Source: Myxococcales bacterium
GTDB lineage: Bacteria; Myxococcota_A; Polyangia; Polyangiales; JADJMO01
Assembly (NCBI GenBank): GCA_016709545.1
Contig: JADJMO010000004.1
Span: 310,001-374,000, forward strand
Reading direction: 5' to 3'
DNA length: 64,000 nt
This document shows, one piece after another, positions 57,067 through 64,000 of the stretch. The first letter of the stretch is position 1. Each line of letters starts with the position of its first letter. The translations under genes and the position numbers were made by a program. The notes under the pieces were generated by a model, which was given only the letters and a program-made list of their open reading frames with translations, made no database searches and had not been told where the DNA came from.

Positions 57067-57876
57067 GTGAACAAGCTCTTCGCCCCCGACCTGTTCCGTG
57101 ACCAGGTCGTCACCATCACCGGTGGCGGCACCGGCATCGGCCTCTCGGCCGCGCGCATGTTCGCCGAGCTCGGCGCCAAGGTCGCCATCGGCTCGCGCAA
57201 GCAGGCCAACGTCGACGCGGGCCTCGCCGCGCTGCGCGAGGTCGCCCCCGACGACCGCCTCTACGGCGCCACGATGGACACGCGCGACACCGCCCTCGTC
57301 GAGGCGTGGGTCGACGGCGTGCTCGGTCGCTTCGGCCAGATCGACGTCCTCGTCAACAACGCCGGCGGCCAGTTCCCCTCCCCCGCGATGAACATCGTGC
57401 AGAAGGGCTGGGAGGCGGTCATCCGCAACAACCTCAACGGCACCTGGTTCATGACCCACGCGGTCGCGACCAAGGCCATGATCCCCGCCAAGCGCGGGCG
57501 CATCGTCAACGTGATCGCCCAGGTCTCGCGCGGCTTCCCGGGCATGGCGCACACCGGCGCCGCGCGCGCGGGCGTCGACAACCTCACCAAGTCCCTCGCC
57601 GTCGAGTGGGCCCCGTTCGGCATCCGCGTCAACGCGATCGCGCCCGGCAACAACATCCAGTCGAGCGGCACCGCGCAGTACCCCGCGGAGCTGTTCGCGC
57701 TCGCGGCCAAGGCCTCGCCGCTCCGCCGGGTCGGCACCGTCGACGAGGTCGCGCAAGTGATCGTCTTCCTCTCCGCGCGCGAGCTCGACTTCGTCACCGG
57801 CGACACCTGGTACGTCGACGGCGGCCAGAAGCTGTGGGGCGACGTCTGGTCCGTCCCCGATCCGAGCGAGGTCTGA
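57067..57876 (+). CDS. SDR reductase of the trans-2-enoyl-CoA/2,4-dienoyl-CoA reductase type
   Basis: 269 residues from GTG, with TACTAT eight bases upstream. The NADP-binding motif ITGGGTGIG and the NNAGGQF core motif are present. In the active site the usual Tyr-x3-Lys is replaced: HTGAARAGVDNLTKSLAVEW has Thr at about 163 and Arg at about 167. The same HSGAARAG-type motif occurs in peroxisomal trans-2-enoyl-CoA reductase (PECR) and 2,4-dienoyl-CoA reductase, so this is probably a fatty-acyl-CoA enzyme. The next gene starts three bases downstream, though RNase H has no functional link. Confidence 0.85.
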   Translation: MNKLFAPDLFRDQVVTITGGGTGIGLSAARMFAELGAKVAIGSRKQANVDAGLAALREVAPDDRLYGATMDTRDTALVEAWVDGVLGRFGQIDVLVNNAGGQFPSPAMNIVQKGWEAVIRNNLNGTWFMTHAVATKAMIPAKRGRIVNVIAQVSRGFPGMAHTGAARAGVDNLTKSLAVEWAPFGIRVNAIAPGNNIQSSGTAQYPAELFALAAKASPLRRVGTVDEVAQVIVFLSARELDFVTGDTWYVDGGQKLWGDVWSVPDPSEV

Positions 57877-57879
57877 GCG

Positions 57880-58593
57880 ATGCCCTGGGTCGAGGCCAAC
57901 CTGCGTGGCCAGAAGGTGTTCGCGCGCGCGAACGAGGACGGCTCGCTCGCTGCGCAGGGCGGCCGCGTCGAGATCCGCTACAAGGCCAACGACGGCCGCG
58001 CCTACCGCGCGCTCGCGGGCAACCTCGCGGTCGCGCCGGGCAAGGTGCTGCCCGACGACCACTGCGGCCCCGCCGACGCGCCCGACGACAAGGCGCAGAA
58101 GACCACCAAGAAGGCCGCCGCCGCGGCGCGCATCCCCCCGCCGCGCGAGGGCGAGTGGATCGTCTACACGGACGGCGCGTGCAGCGGCAACCCGGGCCCC
58201 GCGGGCGCGGGCTTCCTCGTGATCGACCCCGCCTCGGGCGAGCGCCGCGAGGGCTTCGAGTGGCTCGGCCGCGCCACCAACAACGTCGCCGAGCTCACCG
58301 CGATCCTGCGGGGCCTCGAGGGCGTGCCGGACAAGGCCGCCCGCATCCGCATCCACACCGACTCGAGCTACGCCATCGGCGTCCTGCAGAAGGGCTGGAA
58401 GGCCAAGGCCAACCCCGAGCTCATCGCGACCATCCGCGCCGCCCTGTCCGAGTATCCGCACGCGGTGCTCGTCTACGTGCCGGGCCACGCCGGGGTCGAG
58501 CTCAACGAGCGGGTCGACGTCCTCGCCCGGGAGGCGATCACGCGGCGCTCGTCGCGGTTCCTCAAGGGCGCGGCGCCCGAAGAGGGCGGCTGA
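57880..58593 (+). CDS. rnhA: Ribonuclease HI with N-terminal extension
   Basis: 237 residues; the RNase H domain (about 92-230) has all catalytic residues: YTDGACSGNPG, the Glu in NNVAELTA, the Asp in HTDSSY and the His/Asp in HAGVELNERVD. It degrades the RNA of RNA-DNA hybrids. The N-terminal 90 residues are unusual: a beta-rich segment (LRGQKVFARANEDGSLAAQG) and a Lys-rich linker, not the usual hybrid-binding domain motif. It starts three bases after the SDR stop. Confidence 0.92.
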   Translation: MPWVEANLRGQKVFARANEDGSLAAQGGRVEIRYKANDGRAYRALAGNLAVAPGKVLPDDHCGPADAPDDKAQKTTKKAAAAARIPPPREGEWIVYTDGACSGNPGPAGAGFLVIDPASGERREGFEWLGRATNNVAELTAILRGLEGVPDKAARIRIHTDSSYAIGVLQKGWKAKANPELIATIRAALSEYPHAVLVYVPGHAGVELNERVDVLAREAITRRSSRFLKGAAPEEGG

Positions 58594-58640
58594 ATCACCC
58601 GAGCGGCGGCCTGGCCGCCGACGGTGTAGCCTAGTCGGGC

Positions 58641-59753
58641 ATGTCCCTGCGCATCGACCAGGACCACGCGCGGTTCCGCGCGATCGTCCGCGGCAAGATC
58701 CGCCAGAACCTCAAGAAGTACATCTCCCAGGGCGAGCTGCTCGGTCGCAAGGGCAAGGAGGTCGTCTCGATCCCCATCCCGCAGATCGACATCCCGCGCT
58801 TCCGCTACGGCGACAAGAACAGCGGCGGCACCGGGCAGGGCGAGGGCGACCCGGGCGATCCGATGGGTGGCGGCCAGGAGCAGGAGGGCGAGGGCGGCAA
58901 GAAGGCCGGCAAGGACGCGGGCGAGCACGCGCTCGAGGTCGACGTCACCCTCGAGGAGCTCGCCCAGATCCTCGGCGAGGAGCTCGCGCTTCCCAACATC
59001 GAGAACAAGGGCAAGAGCAAGCTCATCAACGCCAAGGACCGCTACACCGGCATCCGCCGCGTCGGCCCCGAGTCGCTCCGCCACTTCAAGCGCACCTACC
59101 GCGAGGCGCTCAAGCGCCAGGTCGCGACCGGCACCTACGACCCGGGCAACCCCATCGTGGTGCCGATCCACGACGACCGCCGCTACCGCTCGTGGAAGAC
59201 CGAGAACGAGCCGGTCGCCAACGCCGTCATCATCTACATGATGGACGTCTCCGGCTCGATGGGCGACGAGCAGAAGGAGATCGTCCGCATCGAGAGCTTC
59301 TGGATCGATACGTGGCTGCGCAGCCAGTACAAGGGGCTCGAGGCGCGGTTCATCATCCACGACGCGACCGCCAAGGAGGTCGACCGCGACACGTTCTTCC
59401 ACACCCGCGAGAGCGGCGGCACGATGATCTCGAGCGCCTACAAGCTCTGCGCGAAGATGATCGAGGACGACTACCCGCCGAGCGAGTGGAACATCTACCC
59501 GTACCACTTCAGCGACGGCGACAACTGGTCGATGGACGACACGCTCCAGTGCGTGGAGCTCATGAAGCAGAAGCTCCTGCCCGCGGTGAACGTGTTCTCG
59601 TACGGCCAGGTCGAGAGCCCCTACGGCAGCGGCCAGTTCATCAAGGACCTGCGCGAGCACTTCAGCGGCGAGGAGAAGGTGGTCGTCAGCGAGATCCGCG
59701 ACAAGGACGCGATCATGCAGTCGATCAAAGAGTTCCTCGGCAAGGGGCGCTAG
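58641..59753 (+). CDS. DUF444 (YeaH/YhbH) family protein
   Basis: 370 residues. The N-terminus SLRIDQDHARFRAIVRGKIRQNLKKYIS and IPIPQIDIPRFRYGDKNSGG are the family signature. A VWA-like domain (MMDVSGSMGDEQKE near 205) follows. In many bacteria DUF444 lies in an operon with PrkA kinase and SpoVR and is induced in stress or development; those partners are absent here. TAGCCT lies eight bases before the ATG, so transcription may be leaderless. ThyA begins three bases downstream. Confidence 0.93.
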   Translation: MSLRIDQDHARFRAIVRGKIRQNLKKYISQGELLGRKGKEVVSIPIPQIDIPRFRYGDKNSGGTGQGEGDPGDPMGGGQEQEGEGGKKAGKDAGEHALEVDVTLEELAQILGEELALPNIENKGKSKLINAKDRYTGIRRVGPESLRHFKRTYREALKRQVATGTYDPGNPIVVPIHDDRRYRSWKTENEPVANAVIIYMMDVSGSMGDEQKEIVRIESFWIDTWLRSQYKGLEARFIIHDATAKEVDRDTFFHTRESGGTMISSAYKLCAKMIEDDYPPSEWNIYPYHFSDGDNWSMDDTLQCVELMKQKLLPAVNVFSYGQVESPYGSGQFIKDLREHFSGEEKVVVSEIRDKDAIMQSIKEFLGKGR

Positions 59754-59756
59754 GTC

Positions 59757-60599
59757 GTGCGCGAGTACCTGCGGCTCGTCCAGCACATCCTCGACCACGG
59801 CAAGGAGCGCAAGGACCGCACCGGCGTGGGCACGCGCGGCGTGTTCGGCTGGCAGATGCGGTTCGACCTCGCCGAGGGGTTCCCGCTCGTCACCACCAAG
59901 AAGGTCCACCTCAAGTCGATCGTCCACGAGCTCCTGTGGTTCCTCCGCGGAGACACCCAGGTGGGCTCGCTGAACGAGGTCGGGGTCAGCATCTGGGACG
60001 AGTGGGCCACGCCCGAGCAGACCGCCCGCTTCGGTCGCAAGGCCGGCGATCTGGGCCCGGTCTACGGCCACCAGTGGCGCAACTTCGGGGCCTCGCTGCG
60101 CGAAGACGGCGCCTACGCGCGCGACGGCTTCGACCAGATCAAGGACGTCCTCGACCAGCTCGCGAAGAACCCGCACAGCCGGCGCATGATCGTGAGCGGG
60201 TGGAACCCGCGCGAGGCCACCCAGGTGGCGCTGCCGCCGTGCCACACGCTGTTCCAGCTCTACGCGCAGGACGGCGCGCTCTCGTGCCAGCTCTACCAGC
60301 GGAGCGCCGACGTGTTCCTCGGCGTGCCGTTCAACATCGCGAGCTACGCGCTGCTCACCCTGATGATCGCGCAGGTCTCCGGGCTCGTGCCCGGCGAGTT
60401 CGTGCACACGTTCGGCGACGCGCACCTCTACTCGAACCACCTCGAGCAGGCGCGCTTGCAGCTCTCGCGCGAGCCGCGGCCGCTCCCCCGCATGTTCCTC
60501 GACCCGAGCGTGAAGAGCCTGTTCGACTTCCGCTACGAGCACTTCAGGCTCGAGGGCTACGACCCGCACGCGGCCATCAAGGCCCCCGTCGCGGTGTGA
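59757..60599 (+). CDS. thyA: Thymidylate synthase
   Basis: 280 residues from GTG. It methylates dUMP with 5,10-methylene-THF, giving dTMP and dihydrofolate. RKDRTGVGTRG, HELLWFLRGDTQ, the catalytic Cys in LPPCHTLFQ near 162 and the FNIASYALL motif are present. The stop shares a base with the folA start, so the two are translated together; FolA recycles the dihydrofolate made here. The family and start are certain. Confidence 0.97.
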   Translation: MREYLRLVQHILDHGKERKDRTGVGTRGVFGWQMRFDLAEGFPLVTTKKVHLKSIVHELLWFLRGDTQVGSLNEVGVSIWDEWATPEQTARFGRKAGDLGPVYGHQWRNFGASLREDGAYARDGFDQIKDVLDQLAKNPHSRRMIVSGWNPREATQVALPPCHTLFQLYAQDGALSCQLYQRSADVFLGVPFNIASYALLTLMIAQVSGLVPGEFVHTFGDAHLYSNHLEQARLQLSREPRPLPRMFLDPSVKSLFDFRYEHFRLEGYDPHAAIKAPVAV

Positions 60600-61090
60600 T
60601 GGAGCTGCCGGTGGGCAAGGGCCTCGCGATCGTGGTGGCGGTCGCCCGCAACGGCGTCATCGGCAAGGACGGTGGTCTGCCCTGGCGCCTCCCCGAGGAC
60701 CTGAAGCACTTCCGCGCGGTCACCACCGGGCACACCATCGTCATGGGTCGCAAGACCTGGGACTCGATCGGGCGGCCGCTGCCCCACCGTCGCAACGTTG
60801 TCGTGTCACGCGACCCCGGTCTCGTGCTCGCGGGGGCAGAGGTGGCGCCGAACCTCGAGGCGGCGCTCGCGCTCGCCTGGCAGACCGACGACGAGCCGCG
60901 CGTCATCGGCGGCGCCACGATCTACGCAGCGGCGCTGCCGGCCGCGACGGTGCTCCACCTCACCGAGGTGGACCAGGAGGTCGAGGGCGACACGTTCTTC
61001 CCGCCGTTCGACCGCGCCGCGTTCGACGAGGTCTCCCGCCGCGCCGGGGAGACGCCGGGGGTCACGTTCCTCGAGCTGCGGCGCCGCTGA
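60599..61090 (+). CDS. folA: Dihydrofolate reductase
   Basis: 163 residues. NADPH-dependent reduction of dihydrofolate to tetrahydrofolate. AVARNGVIGKDGGLPWRLPEDLKHFR, the MGRKTWDSIGRPLP loop and VIGGATIYAAAL are typical. It overlaps the thyA stop by one base (TGATG). The Asp/Glu expected in the active-site helix is present (LPEDLKHF). Confidence 0.96.
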   Translation: MELPVGKGLAIVVAVARNGVIGKDGGLPWRLPEDLKHFRAVTTGHTIVMGRKTWDSIGRPLPHRRNVVVSRDPGLVLAGAEVAPNLEAALALAWQTDDEPRVIGGATIYAAALPAATVLHLTEVDQEVEGDTFFPPFDRAAFDEVSRRAGETPGVTFLELRRR

Positions 61091-61125
61091 GGGAACAATC
61101 TCGGGCGCTTGGTGGTCTCTCCAGC

Positions 61126-61371
61126 ATGGAGCCCGCAGCGGCGCGTACGGACGACGACGGGGTCCCGACGGCGGAGCTGTTCGTCTCGCTCGCGCCGGAC
61201 GACGAAGAGGCCGAGGCTGCTCCACCCACCGAGCGACCGCCGCGCACACGCGCGCTGTGGCTGGTGCTCGTCGCGCTCGCGATCGTTCCCGCGGTGATCG
61301 TGCTCGCGCGCCTGTTCCCGCCGCTCACTTCGTACGCAACCCCGAGCAAGCTCGCGCCGACGCGTACCTGA
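61126..61371 (+). CDS. Small single-pass membrane protein (81 aa)
   Basis: 81 residues. An acidic N-terminal half (TDDDGVPTAELF; APDDEEAEA) precedes one transmembrane helix (ALWLVLVALAIVPAVIVLARL) and a short outside tail. It lies 35 bases after folA, on the same strand. No family is recognised. Small membrane proteins of this shape next to housekeeping genes are common and often unannotated. Confidence 0.55.
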   Translation: MEPAAARTDDDGVPTAELFVSLAPDDEEAEAAPPTERPPRTRALWLVLVALAIVPAVIVLARLFPPLTSYATPSKLAPTRT

Positions 61372-61395
61372 ACCGGCATGGTACGCTTCGATTCG

Positions 61396-62178
61396 ATGGG
61401 CTCTTCGGCGCGCCCGGGCTCGCTGCCGGCGGTGGACGATCACCTCGTCCGCGAGGACGCGCGCGCCGAGATCCTGAGGGGAAAGCTCCTGATGTGCCCG
61501 CCCGCGAGCGAGCCCCACGGGACCCGCCACTTCACGCTGGCCTACGTGCTCGGCGCCCACGTCGCGCCCGGCTTCGTCGGCGCGGTCGACATGTTGACCC
61601 GCACCGATCACGACTCCGACTTCGCCCCCGACGCCAGCATCTTCCCGCTCGCGCGCGACCCGTCCACCGGCGGCCGTCGCCTCGAGGTGCTCGCGTTCGA
61701 GATCGCGGCGACGCAACCGCTGCCGAGCGTGACCGAGAAGGCTCGCGCGCTCGTGCAGCGCGGGGTGCGTCGCGTGTTCTGCCTCACGCTGAAGCGAGGC
61801 CGCGTGCTCGAGTGGTCCGCGGCGCGCGACGCCTGGGATCTGCTCGACCCCCAGGCCACGATCGAGGACGAGTGCCTCTCCCGGCCGCTGCCTGTCGCCG
61901 CGCTCCTCGACGCGACCGCGGCCGACGAGGCGGTCGCGCGGGCGCTCGTCGAGCGGAGGCACCCGGTCGTGGAGGCGCACATCCAGGAAGCCGCAGCGGC
62001 CGCGCGCCGGAGCGCCCTCTTGCTCGTGCTCGCCTCCCGTGGGCTCGAGCCCGACCCGAGTGAAGCGCGCGCCATCGAGGCCACCCACGACCGGGCGGTC
62101 CTGGATGGGTGGCTCGGCCGCGCGGCGGTGGTCACCAGCGTGGAGGAGTTGCTGCGAGCACCAGGTTCCGCGCGCTGA
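61396..62178 (+). CDS. Uma2-family (PD-(D/E)XK) putative restriction endonuclease-like protein
   Basis: 260 residues. The Uma2/DUF820 pattern is present: a start segment ILRGKLLMCPPASEPHG, the Asp of the active site in DFAPDASIF, AFEIAAT in place of the VEVxSPS strand, then EKARALVQRGVRRVFCLTLKRGRVLEW. The final Lys is not obvious, so the nuclease may be degenerate. ATG at 61396 is preceded by TACGCT eight bases upstream, like several other genes here, and was preferred over ATG 61378. Uma2 proteins are very abundant in cyanobacteria and myxobacteria, with unclear roles. The end overlaps the next gene by 47 bases. Confidence 0.75.
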   Translation: MGSSARPGSLPAVDDHLVREDARAEILRGKLLMCPPASEPHGTRHFTLAYVLGAHVAPGFVGAVDMLTRTDHDSDFAPDASIFPLARDPSTGGRRLEVLAFEIAATQPLPSVTEKARALVQRGVRRVFCLTLKRGRVLEWSAARDAWDLLDPQATIEDECLSRPLPVAALLDATAADEAVARALVERRHPVVEAHIQEAAAAARRSALLLVLASRGLEPDPSEARAIEATHDRAVLDGWLGRAAVVTSVEELLRAPGSAR

Positions 62179-63310
62179 TCGCCTGCGAGAACAGCGTCCC
62201 CACCTGCGCCACGTGGCCCGCCGCCCGCAGGCGCTCGGCGCGATCGTGCAGCACGAACACCTCGAGCAGCCGCGCGAGCAACGTGCGCGGCAGGCCGATG
62301 CGCCGGCTCCGCGCGTGCAGCGTCGCGGCCTCCGTGGCCGCCGCGCCGACCCGCTCCCGCGAGGGCACGGCGAGCCCGCGGACCGCGAAGGCGCGGGCGA
62401 TGAGCGTCTCCAGATCGGCGTGCGCCACCCGGCGGTTGAGGCCTTCGATCTCCGCCCCGACCCGCAGCATCGGCGCGTGCTCGCGCAACAGGATCCGCAG
62501 CGCGAGGCGGCGCTCGCGGGCCGCGAGGTTCTCGGCGCGAGAAGCCTCGACGCCTTCTTCGCGGGTCGTGAGGTTGCTGAGACCGAGCAGCGCGCGGGGC
62601 AGCGCGACGTCGTCGCCGAGGTCACGACGGAACGGAGCGCGCACCTCCTCGCGCCGCTTCTGCAAGCAGCACCCGACGAGCACCACCGCCGCGCCCCGCG
62701 CCGCGCCCGCGTCGACGATGCGGTCGCCGAGCTCGCCACACGCGTGCAGGCCGATGATGCAGTCGCCCTGCTCGATGGGCAGCCCTTCGGCGAGGACGTC
62801 GCGCACCACGAACTCGGGCGCGTTCTCCGCGGGGATCGCGCGCGCGGTCTCGATGAGGCGCGCGTCGCGCTCGAGACCCACCGTCGGGCGCGACGCCGAG
62901 GCGATGGCCCGTGTGAGGTGACCGTGCCCGGAGCCGACGTCGACCACGCGGCGCGCGCGCGCGGCGATCGGCGCGAGCACGCGGGAGAACGCCTCGATCT
63001 GCGCGCGCTTCGCCGGGCTCTCCCGCAGCCCGAGCGCGCGCCTGGACTCGTTCGCTTCCAGCGAAGGGACCGTGCACGCCACCCGGAGCCGGTCGATCAG
63101 GTCGCGCAGAGAGGCCGGCGTCGCGGTCGGCCACTCGGCCTCGAGGCCACCGACCTCGAGCGCGACCAAGGTCGCCTCGTCCAGCCCCTCGAGGAACCCG
63201 AGCCACCCGCGCGCCGCGACCACCTCGTCCTCGTGGCCCGACAGCGGGCGCGCGTGGAGCAGGTCACGCGTCTCGGCCACGAGCTCGGCGGCGAGGAGCC
63301 ACGCATCCAC
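62132..63310 (-). CDS. Class I SAM-dependent methyltransferase, METTL25/RRNAD1-like
   Basis: 392 residues from GTG 63310. The SAM-binding motif VVDVGSGHGHLTRAIA lies near 155, and a later conserved GLHACGELGDRIVDAG with VLVGCCLQKRR resembles the METTL25/RRNAD1 group. The C-terminal part is helical, with R/L-rich segments (RIGLPRTLLARLLEVFVLHDRAERLR). Substrate unknown; relatives have been linked to rRNA or protein methylation. It overlaps the Uma2 gene by 47 bases, convergently. No operon partner. Confidence 0.83.
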   Translation of the reverse strand: MDAWLLAAELVAETRDLLHARPLSGHEDEVVAARGWLGFLEGLDEATLVALEVGGLEAEWPTATPASLRDLIDRLRVACTVPSLEANESRRALGLRESPAKRAQIEAFSRVLAPIAARARRVVDVGSGHGHLTRAIASASRPTVGLERDARLIETARAIPAENAPEFVVRDVLAEGLPIEQGDCIIGLHACGELGDRIVDAGAARGAAVVLVGCCLQKRREEVRAPFRRDLGDDVALPRALLGLSNLTTREEGVEASRAENLAARERRLALRILLREHAPMLRVGAEIEGLNRRVAHADLETLIARAFAVRGLAVPSRERVGAAATEAATLHARSRRIGLPRTLLARLLEVFVLHDRAERLRAAGHVAQVGTLFSQAISARNLVLAATPPRW

Positions 63311-63445
63311 GGCGCGACGTTGGCACGTGGGCCTCTCGTGGTGAAGCCGATCCCCGGGGTGTCCACTCGAGTCCCCAGGTGTCTGCCCGAGGATCCCGCG
63401 TTCTCGGCGATTCCGGCTGGCATCGAGCCTGCAGTGCACGCAGTC

Positions 63446-64000
63446 ATGCGCACGCTGCTCGCCGCCTTGCTGCTGACCGTGGGCTGTACGGGGAGCGTCG
63501 AGGGGTCGGACGACAGCCTCCCGGCCAGCACCACGAGCGAGACGGGATCGGGCGCGACCGACACCGGCACCGCGAGCGACACGGGCACCGCGACCGACAC
63601 GGGATTGGGCCCGGCCGACACCGCGACCGACACCGGCGCCGCGACCGACACGGGCACCCCAGCGGACACCGGCAGCGCGACCGACACCAGCGTGACGACC
63701 GACACCGGACCGACGGGCGCTGGCTTCGCAACCCTCGTGAGCAAGACCACGTGGGAGGCGATGTTCCCGCACCGCAACGCGCTCTTCACCTACGAGGGCA
63801 TGACGGCCGCAGCGGCCGCGTACCCGGCCTTCGCGAGCGAGGGGACCGCCGACCAGCAGAAGCGCGAGGTCGCCGCGTTCCTCGCCAACATCTCCCACGA
63901 GACCACGGGCGGCTGGGACACCGCGCCCGACGGCCGCGCGGCGTGGGGCCTCTACTTCAAGGAGGAGGTCGGCTGCGAGACCGGTGCGTGCACGGGCTAC
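63446..64000 (+). CDS. GH19 chitinase lipoprotein, 3'-truncated by the window edge
   Basis: 185 codons are visible and the frame is open at the right edge. A lipoprotein signal ends at LLTVGC. A linker of about 70 residues is rich in Thr-Asp-Thr-Gly (TDTG units). The catalytic domain of glycoside hydrolase 19 starts near 100: FPHRNALFTYEGMTAAAAAYP, AAFLANISHETTGGW with the first catalytic Glu at residue 152, and YFKEEVGCETG. It cleaves chitin or related polymers at the cell surface, useful to a predator. Start chosen at ATG 63446 as the signal begins there. Only the C-terminus is missing. Confidence 0.88.
   Translation, partial: MRTLLAALLLTVGCTGSVEGSDDSLPASTTSETGSGATDTGTASDTGTATDTGLGPADTATDTGAATDTGTPADTGSATDTSVTTDTGPTGAGFATLVSKTTWEAMFPHRNALFTYEGMTAAAAAYPAFASEGTADQQKREVAAFLANISHETTGGWDTAPDGRAAWGLYFKEEVGCETGACTGY

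Noticed and set aside
61396..62178. Restriction-modification or defence system with the neighbouring methyltransferase
   Set aside because: The Uma2 protein and the METTL25-like methyltransferase are convergent and from unrelated families; the methyltransferase lacks DNA-methylase motifs such as DPPY or PC.

Overview
This is a very GC-rich, gene-dense stretch of bacterial chromosome with no tRNA, rRNA, IS element, prophage or CRISPR visible. Several traits point to a Myxococcota-type bacterium (Polyangia-like, inferred): three Hanks-type Ser/Thr kinases, one fused to PilZ; many lipoproteins and TPR proteins; Ala/Ser and Pro-rich linkers; a Thr-Asp-Thr-Gly linker on a secreted chitinase; an FHA protein; and a MoxR/DUF58/VWA operon. 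The exact taxon cannot be read from the window.

Layout. 1-8.4 kb: a VWA protein cut by the left edge, a hybrid histidine kinase, two Ser/Thr kinases and two TPR envelope proteins. 8.4-11.2 kb: FtsK. 11.4-22.9 kb: a HEAT-like lipoprotein, an FHA protein, a prolyl isomerase, an MBL hydrolase, a four-CBS protein, lysine 2,3-aminomutase, a patatin, 5-formyl-THF cyclo-ligase and a ThiO-like oxidase. 22.9-32.5 kb: a Pel-type exopolysaccharide locus. The minus-strand operon pelC-D-E-F-G is followed by a KaiC/RecA-like ATPase and a degenerate NodB-type membrane protein, and a GH114 polygalactosaminidase-like lipoprotein is divergent from it. No pelB and no full-length pelA are visible. 32.6-39.1 kb: a giant zinc-ribbon/TPR protein with DLP and FGEIDL repeats, then a second TPR protein. 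39.1-45.3 kb: MoaB, lysine 6-aminotransferase, lipoproteins and a P5C dehydrogenase. 45.4-46.6 kb: a kinase-PilZ fusion. 47.3-56.4 kb: a five-gene MoxR/Bat-like operon. 56.4-64 kb: a PECR-type reductase, RNase HI, a DUF444 protein, ThyA-FolA, a Uma2 nuclease, a methyltransferase and a GH19 chitinase cut by the right edge.

How they work together. PelD keeps a c-di-GMP-type I-site and the kinase carries a PilZ domain, so the window has two candidate c-di-GMP readouts, one of them inside the Pel operon. The GH114 enzyme is a natural partner for a galactosamine-rich Pel-like polymer. KamA, lysine aminotransferase and P5C dehydrogenase suggest amino-acid catabolism but are not one operon. ThyA and FolA form a coupled folate/dTMP pair.

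Two cautions apply. About ten genes are broken by apparent one-base indels, mostly in short G or C runs, plus one in-frame amber in pelC. The protein remnants on both sides fit perfectly, so consensus errors are more likely than decay. Second, many genes carry TANNNT 6-9 bases before the start codon, which suggests common leaderless transcription.
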